Shown in pieces: positions 35,878 through 45,620 of a stretch of 64,000 nucleotides of DNA; the first letter of the stretch is position 1; every line of letters begins with the position of its first letter. The stretch lies in the NCBI RefSeq assembly GCF_042432495.1, contig NZ_JBHLXC010000001.1, forward strand, positions 310,001 through 374,000, read 5' to 3'. The notes beneath the pieces are model-generated. The model ran no database searches, had not been told where the DNA came from, and saw only the letters and a program-made list of their open reading frames with translations. A program made the translations under genes and the position numbers. The stretch is from Pseudochelatococcus lubricantis. Its GTDB lineage: Bacteria; Pseudomonadota; Alphaproteobacteria; Rhizobiales; Beijerinckiaceae.

Positions 35878-36762
35878 ATGCAGACGAAGCGCACGATCTT
35901 CCCGAACAAAGTCCTGCCTTACGCGCTGCTCGCGCCGCAGATCGCCATCACCGTGGTGTTCTTCCTGTGGCCCGCCGGGCAGGCGGTCGTTTCTTCCTTC
36001 CTGCGCGAGGACCCGTTCGGGCTGGCATCGACCTTCGTGTGGTTCGAGAACTACACGCGGCTGTTCGAGGATCCGGCCTATGTCGACTCGCTCAGGGTGA
36101 CGGCCGCCTTCGCCATTGCCGTGACGTTCTGCTCGATGACGTTCGCGCTGCTGCTGGCGGTGGCGGTCAACCGCCTCATCAGGCTGGGCGGCGTCTACAC
36201 CACGCTGCTCGTGTGGCCCTATGCGGTCGCGCCCGTCGTGGCGGGCGTGCTGTGGTGGTTTCTCTTCAACCCCACCATCGGCATCCTGCCCTATCTGCTG
36301 TCCTTCATGGGCGTGCACTGGAACCACCGCATCAACGGCAACCATGCCATGATCATGCTGGTGGTGGCGGCGAGCTGGAAGCAGATTTCCTACAATTTCC
36401 TGTTCTTCGTCGCCGGGCTGCAGTCCATCCCGCGCTCGCTGATCGAGGCGGCGGCCATCGACGGTGCCGGGCCGATGAAGCGCTTCTGGACCATCATCTT
36501 TCCGCTGCTGTCGCCGACGACGTTCTTTCTGCTGATCATCAACGTCAACTACGCCATGTTCGACACCTTCAGCATCGTGGACGCCACCACGGGCGGCGGG
36601 CCGGCGGGGGCGACGAACATCCTCGTCTTCAAGGTGTTCGCGGACGGCATCCTGGGCCTCAATATCGGCTCATCCGCCGCGCAGTCGGTGATCCTGATGA
36701 TGATCGTCATCGCGCTTACGTTCGTCCAGTTCCGCTACGTCGAGCGGCGCGTGCAGTATTGA
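35878..36762 (+). CDS. ugpA: Glycerol-3-phosphate ABC transporter permease UgpA
   Basis: Inner-membrane permease, 294 residues, six membrane segments (e.g. VLPYALLAPQIAITVVFFLW and LLVWPYAVAPVVAGVLWWFL). The EAA coupling loop is EAAAIDGAGPMKRFWTIIFP. Start choice: the ATG at 35878 (MQTKRTIFPNKVLPY) matches UgpA N-termini; ATG/GTG codons upstream lie within the intergenic repeat. No good Shine-Dalgarno is visible. Forms the channel with UgpE. Distance from ugpB (178 bases) is unusually long for this operon because of the hairpin and repeats. Confidence 0.94.
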   Translation: MQTKRTIFPNKVLPYALLAPQIAITVVFFLWPAGQAVVSSFLREDPFGLASTFVWFENYTRLFEDPAYVDSLRVTAAFAIAVTFCSMTFALLLAVAVNRLIRLGGVYTTLLVWPYAVAPVVAGVLWWFLFNPTIGILPYLLSFMGVHWNHRINGNHAMIMLVVAASWKQISYNFLFFVAGLQSIPRSLIEAAAIDGAGPMKRFWTIIFPLLSPTTFFLLIINVNYAMFDTFSIVDATTGGGPAGATNILVFKVFADGILGLNIGSSAAQSVILMMIVIALTFVQFRYVERRVQY

Positions 36763-36772
36763 GGGGCGAGAC

Positions 36773-37621
36773 ATGATCGAGAACCGTCCCTGGCTGAACG
36801 TCTTCACCCATCTGGTGCTGATCCTCGGCGTCGCTATCGTCATCGCGCCCGTCTATCTCGCCTTCGTCGCCTCCACGCACGGGGACGGCGCCTTCGTCAG
36901 CGGTGTGATGCCACTGTGGCCAGGTTCCGAGATGGCCGCCAACTACGGCTCCATGTTCACCACCGGCATGGCGAAATCCGGCGCGCCGCCGCTGGCGCTG
37001 ATGATGTGGAACGCGCTGGTGATGGCGGTCGTCATCACCGTGGGCAAGATCGCCATTTCCATCATCTCCGCCTATGCGATCATCTATTTCCGCTTTCCCG
37101 GCCGCGTGCTGTTCTTCTGGATGATCTTCATCACGCTGATGCTGCCGGTGGAGGTGCGCATCGTGCCCACGTTCAAGGTGGTGGCCGATCTCGGCATGCT
37201 CAATTCCTACGCGGGCCTCACCCTGCCGCTGATCGCCTCCGCCACCGCGACCTTCCTCTTCCGCCAGTTCTTCATGACCCTGCCGGACGAACTGACGGAA
37301 GCCGCGCGTGTGGACGGCGCCGGGCCGATGCGCTTCTTCCGCGACATCCTGTTGCCGCTGTCGCGCACCAATATCGCGGCGCTTTCCGTGATCCTGTTCA
37401 TCTATGGCTGGGTGCAATATCTGTGGCCGCTGCTTGTGACGACGGACCCGCGCTATTACACCATCGTCATGGGCATCAAGCGGATGGTGGCGGTGGCGGA
37501 GGCCGATCCACAATGGAACCTCGTCATGGCCGCCGTGATGCTCGCCATGCTGCCGCCGGTGCTCGTCGTCATCCTGATGCAGCGCCTGTTCGTCAAGGGC
37601 CTCGTCGAGACGGAGAAGTAA
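36773..37621 (+). CDS. ugpE: Glycerol-3-phosphate ABC transporter permease UgpE
   Basis: Second permease, 282 residues, six membrane segments; coupling loop EAARVDGAGPMRFFRDILLP. N-terminal MIENRPWLNVFTHLVLILGV and STHGDGAFVSGVMPLWPG are typical of UgpE. Starts 10 bases after ugpA and ends one base before ugpC, so translation of all three is likely coupled. No defects seen. Confidence 0.95.
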   Translation: MIENRPWLNVFTHLVLILGVAIVIAPVYLAFVASTHGDGAFVSGVMPLWPGSEMAANYGSMFTTGMAKSGAPPLALMMWNALVMAVVITVGKIAISIISAYAIIYFRFPGRVLFFWMIFITLMLPVEVRIVPTFKVVADLGMLNSYAGLTLPLIASATATFLFRQFFMTLPDELTEAARVDGAGPMRFFRDILLPLSRTNIAALSVILFIYGWVQYLWPLLVTTDPRYYTIVMGIKRMVAVAEADPQWNLVMAAVMLAMLPPVLVVILMQRLFVKGLVETEK

Positions 37622-37622
37622 T

Positions 37623-38701
<1,079 letters not shown>

Positions 38702-38702
<1 letters not shown>

Positions 38703-38724
38703 ACGGCCGTTATCCGGCCGTTTT
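38702..38724 (+). terminator. Intrinsic terminator of ugpBAEC
   Basis: AACGGCCG (38702-38709) pairs with CGGCCGTT (38715-38722), 5-base loop, followed by TT; the arm begins on the last base of the ugpC stop. Confidence 0.75.
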
Positions 38725-38810
38725 GCCCGCCGGTTTCCTGATCCGCCGCGGTTCGACCGGGTATCACGGTCGCCCGCCACGGATCAAGAATACCGGCGGT
38801 TGTTGCCTGG

Positions 38811-39491
38811 TTATCCGCCGTTCACCACGCCGTTGACGACGGGCAACAGTTCAAGCAGGCCGCGGTAGATCATCTCCAGCGCCACATAGAGGATGATGGC
38901 GAGGCCGACATACGCGATCCAGCGGAAGCGGTGCAGCAGCTTGGCGATGTAGCTCGCCGCCACGCCCATCAGGGCAACCGAGAGCACGAGACCGAAGATC
39001 AGGATTTCCGGGTGCTCGCGCGCCGCGCCCGCCACGGCGAGCACGTTGTCGAGCGACATCGACAGGTCGGCGAGGACGATCTGCCACGCGGCCTGTGCGA
39101 AGGTTTTCCGCGGCGCCCTTCCGGAAACCGCGCCGTCCTTGTTGATGTCTTCCTCGTTCAGCGCCTCGACGGCGTCCATTTCTTCGTGCTGCTGCACGCG
39201 CAGCTCGCGCCACATCTTCCAGCAGACCCACAGCAGCAGCACGCCACCGGCGAACAACAGGCCGACGATCTGCAGCAACTGCGTCGTTATCGCCGCGAAG
39301 AATATGCGCAGCACGGTCGCCGCCGCGATACCGATGAGGATGGCCTTGCCGCGCTGTTCCTTGGGCAGGCCGGCGGCCGCGAGGCCGATCACGATGGCGT
39401 TGTCGCCCGCCAGCACCAGGTCGATCATGATGACCTGCAGCAGCGTGTAAAACGCATCGGGAGTGAGTAGATAATTTATAGTTTCAGCCAT
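38811..39491 (-). CDS. TerC-family integral membrane protein (YjbE type)
   Basis: TerC/Alx superfamily membrane protein, 226 residues, about seven membrane segments. Family motifs with membrane acidic residues: MIDLVLAGDNAIVIGLAA (22-39) and VLADLSMSLDNVLAVAG (139-155); the paired D-N positions are implicated in metal handling. Members export manganese or help load exported metalloenzymes; some confer tellurite resistance. A charged cytoplasmic loop (HEEMDAVEALNEEDINKDG) separates the two halves. Substrate here is unknown. The gene lies alone after ugpC (convergent) with a 304-base leader region upstream. Confidence 0.9.
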   Translation of the reverse strand: MAETINYLLTPDAFYTLLQVIMIDLVLAGDNAIVIGLAAAGLPKEQRGKAILIGIAAATVLRIFFAAITTQLLQIVGLLFAGGVLLLWVCWKMWRELRVQQHEEMDAVEALNEEDINKDGAVSGRAPRKTFAQAAWQIVLADLSMSLDNVLAVAGAAREHPEILIFGLVLSVALMGVAASYIAKLLHRFRWIAYVGLAIILYVALEMIYRGLLELLPVVNGVVNGG

Positions 39492-39795
39492 ATGGCACCC
39501 GCTATGAAGGGCGCCTGTCGTCGTTGGGCCGAAATGGCCGCCGCGAGGCCCGCCGCGCCTCCGATTTCAGGGGGGTGACCCATGAAAGGGCTGCGGCAGG
39601 GCGCGAAGCTTCGGCAATGTCGGAGAAAAATCCCTGCGCTCCAGGCCACCCGGTTTCAGATATCCAGTCCGACATCACAGTTCATCGAACTGCCAGAGGG
39701 GCCCGGGCTGGAGGCCTTGTCTATACCGCCGGATGCGCGGGGTTTCAAGGGAGCGGCGGGGAAAATCGTCGTCGAAAAAGTGTCATCCGGCCTGC
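39492..39795. other. Noncoding stretch upstream of the TerC gene
   Basis: Carries the 3' end of the MFS transcript and the TerC leader. On the minus strand TTTCA and TGAAA flank a 13-base interval (complement of 39560-39582 region), but I cannot fit the yybP-ykoY manganese riboswitch, which often precedes terC genes. No gene is supported. Confidence 0.5.
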
Positions 39796-41043
39796 TCAGA
39801 CCCGCCCCTCCAGATGGCGCGCCTTGCGCAGCTGCGGGAACCACCAGGCCCACAGGCCCGCGACGAGGATGGAGCCGACGCCGCCGAACACCACGGCCGG
39901 CATCGCGCCGATCATGGCGGCCATGACGCCGGCGCGGAACTCGCCCAGTTCGTTCGAGGCGCCGACGAACACCGAGTTGACGGCGTTGACGCGCCCGCGC
40001 ACGTGGTCGGGCGTCCACAGTTGCAGCAGGGTCTCGCGTATATAGACGCTGACCATGTCTGCCGCGCCGACGAGCGCGAGCATGGGAATGGAGAACCACG
40101 CCAGGGTAGAGACGCCGAAGGCGGCGGTGAACAGCCCGAACAGGCCGACGCAGCCGAACATGATGAGCCCGGCATGATCGCGGATGGGATGGCCGGTCAG
40201 CCACAGCGCAGTGGCGATGGCGCCGATGCCCGGTGCCGCGCGCAGCATGCCGAGCCCCCACGGCCCCAGCTCCAGGACATCGCGCGCATAGACCGGCAGC
40301 AGCGCGATCGTGCCGCCGAGCAGCACGGCGAACAGGTCGAGCGAGATCGCGCCGAGCACGATCTTTTCCTTCCAGATGTAGCGGAAGCCCGCGAGCAGCG
40401 TGTCGACGGTTGCCTTGTCGCCGACGATGTGCTGGCCGGCGGCGGAAATCGAGAAGGTGAGCACCGTGCCCGTCAGCAGCATGATGGCCGCCGTCGTATA
40501 GGCGGCGACGGGCGAGAGGCCGTAGAGCAGCCCGCCCGCGACCGGGCCGACGATGGTGGCGATCTGCCACGCGGAAGCGTTCCACGACACCGCGTTGGCG
40601 AAATGCTCCGGCGGCACCAGATTGACCACCAGCGAGGCCGAGGAAGGCGCCAGAAAGGCCCGCGCGATGCCGAACCACAGCAGCGTGACGAACACCGCTG
40701 CCGGCTGGAACAGACCGGTGAGCGTCAGCGCGAGCAGCGCGAGCGCGCACAGCCCCTCCAGCCCCAGCGAGAGGCCCATGATGGTGCGCCGCCCGAAGCG
40801 GTCCGCCGCCACGCCCGTGACCAGCACCAGCACCAGCGCAGGCAGGAACTGCACGAGACCGACCATGCCGAGGTCGAACGGGTCGCGCGTCAGGTCGTAG
40901 ATCTGCCAGCCGACGGAGACGCTGACGATCTGGATGGCGAAGGAACCGAGAAAACGTGCCAGCCAGTATCGCGCGAAGGCGCTGTGACGGAAGGCTGTAT
41001 AACGGTCGGCGCGCGCCGCGGCTGCGTCATCGGAGACAAGCAT
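39796..41043 (-). CDS. MFS transporter (MFS_3 / EntS-like)
   Basis: Major facilitator superfamily protein of 415 residues with about twelve membrane segments, of the MFS_3 group that includes the enterobactin exporter EntS. Seen: ARYWLARFLGSFAIQIVSVS in TM1, the motif-A equivalent GVAADRFGRRTIMG after TM2, LAPSSASLVVNLVPPEHFANA and WQIATIVGPVAGGLLYG. The start at 41043 is chosen by homology (MLVSDDAAAARADRYTAF); SD weak. The frame runs open to 41304, without support. Alone between terC and the divergent flagellin gene; substrate cannot be predicted. Confidence 0.88.
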   Translation of the reverse strand: MLVSDDAAAARADRYTAFRHSAFARYWLARFLGSFAIQIVSVSVGWQIYDLTRDPFDLGMVGLVQFLPALVLVLVTGVAADRFGRRTIMGLSLGLEGLCALALLALTLTGLFQPAAVFVTLLWFGIARAFLAPSSASLVVNLVPPEHFANAVSWNASAWQIATIVGPVAGGLLYGLSPVAAYTTAAIMLLTGTVLTFSISAAGQHIVGDKATVDTLLAGFRYIWKEKIVLGAISLDLFAVLLGGTIALLPVYARDVLELGPWGLGMLRAAPGIGAIATALWLTGHPIRDHAGLIMFGCVGLFGLFTAAFGVSTLAWFSIPMLALVGAADMVSVYIRETLLQLWTPDHVRGRVNAVNSVFVGASNELGEFRAGVMAAMIGAMPAVVFGGVGSILVAGLWAWWFPQLRKARHLEGRV

Positions 41044-41452
41044 CTTAAGGCCACAGGTGAGGAGCGGGGGAGCGGGCGAACGCCCCTTGAGGCGGGGCCC
41101 GGAGAACCGGGGTCCGGAGAGAAGGCAGGGTTGGAGACGGTAACATCTGCGACGACCGCTGCCCCAGATGGCCATGGCCCGATAGCGCTTGTCAATCTGC
41201 GCCCGCTGCAATGCTGATGTGCGGCGGGATGCTGCGCCGTCGCGCGGCGCTTTCACGCCTTGCGCAAGCTCCGTGCAAGCTTGCGGGTGCATCTTGCGTA
41301 TCACGCTGGTGGGCCGGGATTGGAGCTTCGCGCGCCTTCAGGGCATGCGTCGATGTCCGCTTCTCCGGAGACATGATGTCGTTCCCGCCAGGCCGGTTCC
41401 AGCCCGGTATGTCCCAAATCATGTGTTCTTGACCTGAGAAGGGATCGCTATA
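41044..41452. other. Noncoding divergent region between MFS and flagellin genes
   Basis: 409 bases without a credible gene. It contains a perfect 8-bp hairpin (CGCAAGCT 41263-41270 with AGCTTGCG 41278-41285) within a cluster of TTGC/GCAA words. I find no convincing sigma-28 or sigma-54 promoter for the flagellin. Confidence 0.5.
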
Positions 41453-43018
41453 ATGGCCAGCTTGTTTACGAACTCCTCCGCGCAGACCGCCCTGCAGACG
41501 CTGACGGCGGCCTCCAAAAGCCTGTCAGCCACGCAGAACCGCGTTTCCACCGGCTACCGCATCAACACGGCGGAAGACAACGCCGCCTACTGGTCCATCG
41601 CCACCACCCTGCGGTCTGACGTCGGCGCGCTCGGCGCGGTGAAGGACGCTCTTGGCCTCGGCGGCGCCACCATCGACACTGTCTACACCGGCATCAACGA
41701 CACCAAGGATCTGTTGGACCAGGTGAAGTCCAAGCTGGTCGCGGCGAGCCAGACCGGCGTGCCGCGCGCTCAGGTGCAGGCCGAAGTCACCCAGCTCCAG
41801 AACCGCCTGAAGGACACGTCGAAGTCCACCGTCATCAACAGCGAAAGCTGGCTGACGCAGAATTCGTCGGCGAATGGCTACAACAGCACCAAGAGTGTGG
41901 TCGGCTCCTTCACCCGCGCCGCCGGCGCGGTGACGATCGAGAACATCGACATCGATATCGGCAAGACCAAGCTGTACGAAACCAGCGACTCGGCGCAGAC
42001 CACCGTGACGACTGCGCTGGACAACTCCGGCGCGGGCGCGTTGGCGACCTATAGCGCCGCCTTGGGCGCCATCAAGAGCGTCACTGCGGCAACGGATTCC
42101 GCATGGAATGCCTCGGCCCTCGACGCGGCGACCGGCGACGCGGCAAGTGCTGCGAAGGTAGGCGCTCCCGCCGCCGCGCGCATATCGGGCGCGACTGCGA
42201 CGGGTACTGCCGTTCAGACGGCTTCCGCCGCGGTTCATACTGTGACTGCAGGTGAACTCGATGCCGCGCTTGCCGTTTTCGCGGCCGACTACACGAATGG
42301 CGGTGCTGCTTTCGTTGCTTCGCTGACGACCAAGCAAAAGACGGACTTGCTGGCTGAGGTCAACAAGGCGGGTACCGAATACAAGACGGAGCTGGAGAGC
42401 ATCGCCGATGCCGCGACCGGCGGCGACACCGGCACGACCGCCGAGGCGTCGTCTGCCGATGCAGCGAAGGTTGCAGCCACTGCATACGATGCAGCCGTCG
42501 CGACCGCGTTCGGGAAAGTCCTGTCGACTTCCGCGCGTGACGCCTTCGTGGCCAAAACCGGTGAGGATGCGCGTGTTGCTTATGAAGCCACGGCAACCGC
42601 AAGCACGGACAACCAGAAACTCGGCATCTTCGACAAGGTGAGGACGGTCGTCTCCTCGAAGGACGGCACGGAAGCCAAGGCTGTCCGCGTGTCGGACATC
42701 GACATCTCCAAGCTGACGGATACAGATTTCGACAAGGGCGTGCTCTCGGCCTATATCTCCGCTGTTGACGATGCACTGCAGGAGCTGACCTTGTCAGCTT
42801 CTATCCTCGGTGCCGCCAAATCCCGCGTCAACGGTAACCAGACCTTCGTCCAGAACCTGATCGACGCCAACAAGCGCGGCATCGGCCAGCTCGTCGACGC
42901 CGACCTCAACGAGGAGTCCTCCAAGCTGAAGGCCCTGCAGGTGCAGGAGCAGCTCGCCGTTCAGGCGCTTGGCATCGCCAACAACTCCACCCAGAACATC
43001 CTGTCGCTCTTCCGGTAA
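41453..43018 (+). CDS. fliC: Flagellin
   Basis: Filament subunit of the bacterial flagellum, exported by the flagellar type III apparatus. Conserved D0/D1 ends: N-terminal TNSSAQTALQTLTAASKSLS, RVSTGYRINTAEDNAAYWSI; C-terminal SRVNGNQTFVQNLIDANKRG and the end QALGIANNSTQNILSLFR. 521 residues, with an Ala/Thr-rich variable centre (about 190-400) forming the exposed D2/D3 part. SD AGAAGGGA lies 8-15 bases upstream. No other flagellar gene is near, so the gene is separated from its assembly cluster. Two hairpins terminate it. Confidence 0.96.
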   Translation: MASLFTNSSAQTALQTLTAASKSLSATQNRVSTGYRINTAEDNAAYWSIATTLRSDVGALGAVKDALGLGGATIDTVYTGINDTKDLLDQVKSKLVAASQTGVPRAQVQAEVTQLQNRLKDTSKSTVINSESWLTQNSSANGYNSTKSVVGSFTRAAGAVTIENIDIDIGKTKLYETSDSAQTTVTTALDNSGAGALATYSAALGAIKSVTAATDSAWNASALDAATGDAASAAKVGAPAAARISGATATGTAVQTASAAVHTVTAGELDAALAVFAADYTNGGAAFVASLTTKQKTDLLAEVNKAGTEYKTELESIADAATGGDTGTTAEASSADAAKVAATAYDAAVATAFGKVLSTSARDAFVAKTGEDARVAYEATATASTDNQKLGIFDKVRTVVSSKDGTEAKAVRVSDIDISKLTDTDFDKGVLSAYISAVDDALQELTLSASILGAAKSRVNGNQTFVQNLIDANKRGIGQLVDADLNEESSKLKALQVQEQLAVQALGIANNSTQNILSLFR

Positions 43019-43071
43019 GGCGCGTCCGGCCGGAATCGTTCCGGAAAAGGCGGAAGCATCTTCCGTCCATG

Positions 43072-43134
43072 GTTACACCCCGCAAGGGGTGTAACTTTCT
43101 GGAGCTGCACCCCGCGAGGAGTGCAGCTTTTTTT
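43072..43134 (+). terminator. Double hairpin terminator after flagellin
   Basis: First hairpin: GTTACACCCC (43072-43081) with GGGGTGTAAC (43086-43095), GCAA tetraloop, then TTT. Second: AGCTGCACCCC (43103-43113) with GGAGTGCAGCT (43118-43128), one mismatch, then seven T (43128-43134). Confidence 0.88.
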
Positions 43135-43202
43135 ATGGCATTCCCTGGCCGGCACGCTCGCCGGCGAAACATCGAACGGGGGATTGACTCCCGCATAAGT
43201 AC

Positions 43203-43220
43203 ATGGAACGTTCCATAAAC
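43203..43220. promoter_or_regulatory. Candidate LexA operator upstream of imuA
   Basis: GAAC-N7-AAAC at 43206-43220 (reverse complement GTTT-N7-GTTC) is one base off the alphaproteobacterial LexA consensus GTTC-N7-GTTC, and overlaps the 14-bp palindrome ATGGAACGTTCCAT (43203-43216). It sits downstream of TTGACT (43184-43189), 73 bases before imuA. Confidence 0.5.
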
Positions 43221-43292
43221 AACGGATAAGTTCCAGGGCGATTCCGTGGCCTGTGTCCATAACGGGCGCGGGCAATCTGCGGAGTAACGGGT

Positions 43293-44144
43293 ATGTGTGA
43301 CGTTTCAGCCTTGCGGGAGCTGCGGGCGGTCATCGCCGGCATCGAGGGGCGGTCCGGCGGTTCCGCCGCTGCGCGCCGGCGGGCCATCCTGCCCTTCGGC
43401 GAAACCGCTATCGATGGGCATCTGCCCGGCGGGGCGGAGGGCAATCCGGAACGCGGCCTGCGTATCGGCGGTCTGCATGAAGCTTGCGGCGCGGGGCGTG
43501 ATGCAGGAGCTGCCGCCGCGCCGGCGCTGTTTGTCGCATCCATCGTCGGGCGGCTGCGGGGCGATGTCCTGTGGTGCGCCCGCAGCATCGATGTGTTTCC
43601 CGCAGCCCTCGCGGCGGTGGGGCTTGAGCCGGGGCGGGTCGTCTGGGCAGCGTGCGGATCGCGCCACGATGTGCTGTCGGCGATGGAGGAGGGGTTGCGC
43701 TCTTCCGCCATCTGCGCGGCGGTGGCGGAGGTGTTCGACCTGAAATTCCTCGAATCCCGCCGCCTTGGCCTTGCCGCCGAAGCCTCGGGCGTCATGGCGT
43801 GGGTGGTGCGCCATGGCGAGGATGCGCCGGAAGGGCGCGCCGGTGCGGCGCCGGCGAGGGTCCCCGCCAGCGCCGCGCTGACACGCTGGCGGGTGGGGGC
43901 GTCTCCTTCGCCGCCGTCGTCTTCCCTGCTTACACTGCGCCCGCTGTGGCTGCTGGAACTCCTGCGTTGCCGCAATGGCCTTCCCGGACAATGGATTGTG
44001 GAGGCTCCCGATGAGCATGGCCTTTTATCCGCCGCACGAGACCCTGTTGCATGGATGCCCGCCCGCCCGCCAGCGGGTGGCCTCGGTCTTTCTCCCCACG
44101 CTGGGGACGGACAGGCTGCGCCGGCGCGCCGGCGCGCGGGCTGA
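43293..44144 (+). CDS. imuA: ImuA, RecA-like mutasome protein
   Basis: First gene of the imuA-imuB-dnaE2 damage-inducible mutagenesis cassette. ImuA-type protein of 283 residues with a degenerate RecA/SulA-like core: RRAILPFGETAIDGHLPGG, LHEACG, WCARSIDVFPAALAAVGL, AMEEGLRSSAICAAVAEV and DLKFLESRRLGLAAEASG. It lacks an intact Walker A. In other bacteria ImuA binds RecA and the mutasome. Expression is expected to be LexA-controlled (candidate operator at 43203-43220). The 3' end overlaps imuB by 134 bases in another frame. Confidence 0.9.
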   Translation: MCDVSALRELRAVIAGIEGRSGGSAAARRRAILPFGETAIDGHLPGGAEGNPERGLRIGGLHEACGAGRDAGAAAAPALFVASIVGRLRGDVLWCARSIDVFPAALAAVGLEPGRVVWAACGSRHDVLSAMEEGLRSSAICAAVAEVFDLKFLESRRLGLAAEASGVMAWVVRHGEDAPEGRAGAAPARVPASAALTRWRVGASPSPPSSSLLTLRPLWLLELLRCRNGLPGQWIVEAPDEHGLLSAARDPVAWMPARPPAGGLGLSPHAGDGQAAPARRRAG

Positions 44145-45615
44145 GGGCGAGGCGCCCTTCGCCACGGTGCGCAGCGACGGCGGCCGCCGGCTGCTGGCCT
44201 GCGTCGACGATCGCGCCCGCCACTGCGGCCTTGCGCCGGGCATGACAGCAGTGCGCGCCCACGCGCTGGCGCCCGGCCTCGCGCTGGCCGACCACGATCC
44301 CGCCGCCGACAGGGAGGCGCTGGAGACCGTCGGCCTCTGGCTGCTGCGTCGCTACAGCCCCGTCGTCGGCATCGATGACGGCATCGACGGGGAAGGGGAG
44401 GCGGACGGCCTGCGGCTGGACATCGCAGGTTCGGCGCATCTCTTCGGCGGCGAGGTGCGACTCGTTGCCGATCTGGCGGCGCGCCTTGCCCGCAGTGGCT
44501 TTGCCGCCCGCGTTGCGGTGGCGGATACCGCGGGGGCGGCGCATGCGCTGGCGCGCTTCGGCTCTTCCGGCACGGTCGTCGTCCCGCCGGGGGAGGCGCT
44601 CGCGGCGCTGGCCGGCCTGCCGGTCGCAGCGTTGCGCCTGCCGCCCGCCGCCGTCGAGGGGCTGGAGCGGATGGGGCTCGTGCGCATCGGCCAGTTATAC
44701 GGGATGCCGCGCGCTCCACTGGTCCGCCGCTTCGGGGAGGCACTCGCCTGCTGCCTCGACCGGGCGGCGGGTGTGCGGGCGGAGCCGTTTACCCGCCTCG
44801 ACAACCCGGAACTGCTCGCCGTGCGCCGGCGCTTCGCGGAGCCGATCGCCGCCCCCGGACAAATTCTGCATCAGGTGCAATCGCTGTGCGCGCGCCTTGC
44901 GGACAGGCTCGCGGCAGCGGGTGCGGGCGCGCGGCGGCTCGATCTCGTCTGCGGGCGGGTCGACCGCTCGCATGCGGGCCTGAGCCTCGGCCTCTCGGCG
45001 CCGGTGCGCGACCCGCGCCGGCTCTCCGCGCTGCTGCGGGAGCGGCTGGCGCTGGTCGATCCCGGCTTCGGCGTCGAGGATATCCAGCTTGCCGCGCCGC
45101 AGACGGAAGCGATGGCACAGGCGCAAATCCGGCTTGGCGCGCGCGGCGCCGACGGAACGGACGGGAGGGCTGATCTGGCCATGCTGGTCGACCGCCTCCA
45201 CGCCAGCGGCAAGGCGCGGCGGCTGTTCCGCCTCGCGGCGCGGGAAAGCGACCTGCCCGAGCGCTCCTTCGTGCGGGTGGATGCGCTGACGCGCCCGCCG
45301 CCTGCCACCTTCGCCGCCGCCGGTCCCGTCCGGCTGCTGGCACATCCCGAGCCCGTCTCGACGCTGGCGCTGCTGCCCGATTATCCGCCCCGGCGCTTCG
45401 CCTGGCGCGGGCATACGCATGACGTCCGCCATGCAGACGGCCCGGAGCGTATTTACGGCGAGTGGTGGCGTGCGGCTGACGAGGGCGATGCGGTGCGGGA
45501 TTACTTCATCGTCGAGGATACGGCCGGGCACCGCTTCTGGCTGTTCCGCGCCGGCGACGGCGAGCACGGGGAAACCGGCCCGCAGCGCTGGTTCATCCAC
45601 GGCCTGTTCGGATAG
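44011..45615 (+). CDS. imuB: ImuB, Y-family polymerase-like scaffold protein
   Basis: Y-family DNA polymerase homologue that is catalytically dead in this clade and serves as mutasome hub linking DnaE2, the beta clamp and ImuA. 534 residues. The catalytic acidic residues are missing: the N-terminal metal site reads SVFLPTLGTDRLRRR and the second acidic motif is LDIAGSAHLFGGE instead of SIDE. The start at 44011 has GTGGAGG 6 bases upstream; an in-frame ATG at 43975 lacks an SD. C-terminal region (YGEWWRAADEGDAVRDYFIV) is the conserved ImuB tail. Starts inside imuA, ends 5 bases before dnaE2. Confidence 0.93.
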   Translation: MSMAFYPPHETLLHGCPPARQRVASVFLPTLGTDRLRRRAGARAEGEAPFATVRSDGGRRLLACVDDRARHCGLAPGMTAVRAHALAPGLALADHDPAADREALETVGLWLLRRYSPVVGIDDGIDGEGEADGLRLDIAGSAHLFGGEVRLVADLAARLARSGFAARVAVADTAGAAHALARFGSSGTVVVPPGEALAALAGLPVAALRLPPAAVEGLERMGLVRIGQLYGMPRAPLVRRFGEALACCLDRAAGVRAEPFTRLDNPELLAVRRRFAEPIAAPGQILHQVQSLCARLADRLAAAGAGARRLDLVCGRVDRSHAGLSLGLSAPVRDPRRLSALLRERLALVDPGFGVEDIQLAAPQTEAMAQAQIRLGARGADGTDGRADLAMLVDRLHASGKARRLFRLAARESDLPERSFVRVDALTRPPPATFAAAGPVRLLAHPEPVSTLALLPDYPPRRFAWRGHTHDVRHADGPERIYGEWWRAADEGDAVRDYFIVEDTAGHRFWLFRAGDGEHGETGPQRWFIHGLFG

Positions 45616-45620
45616 CGCCG

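Noticed and set aside
41169..41200. TTGACA on the minus strand as a promoter for the MFS gene
   Set aside because: No acceptable -10 hexamer at 16-18 bp spacing.
41431..41456. TTGACC...TATAAT just before flagellin as a promoter
   Set aside because: The spacer is only 14 bp and the TATAAT contains the flagellin start codon; transcription from it would lack a leader and SD.
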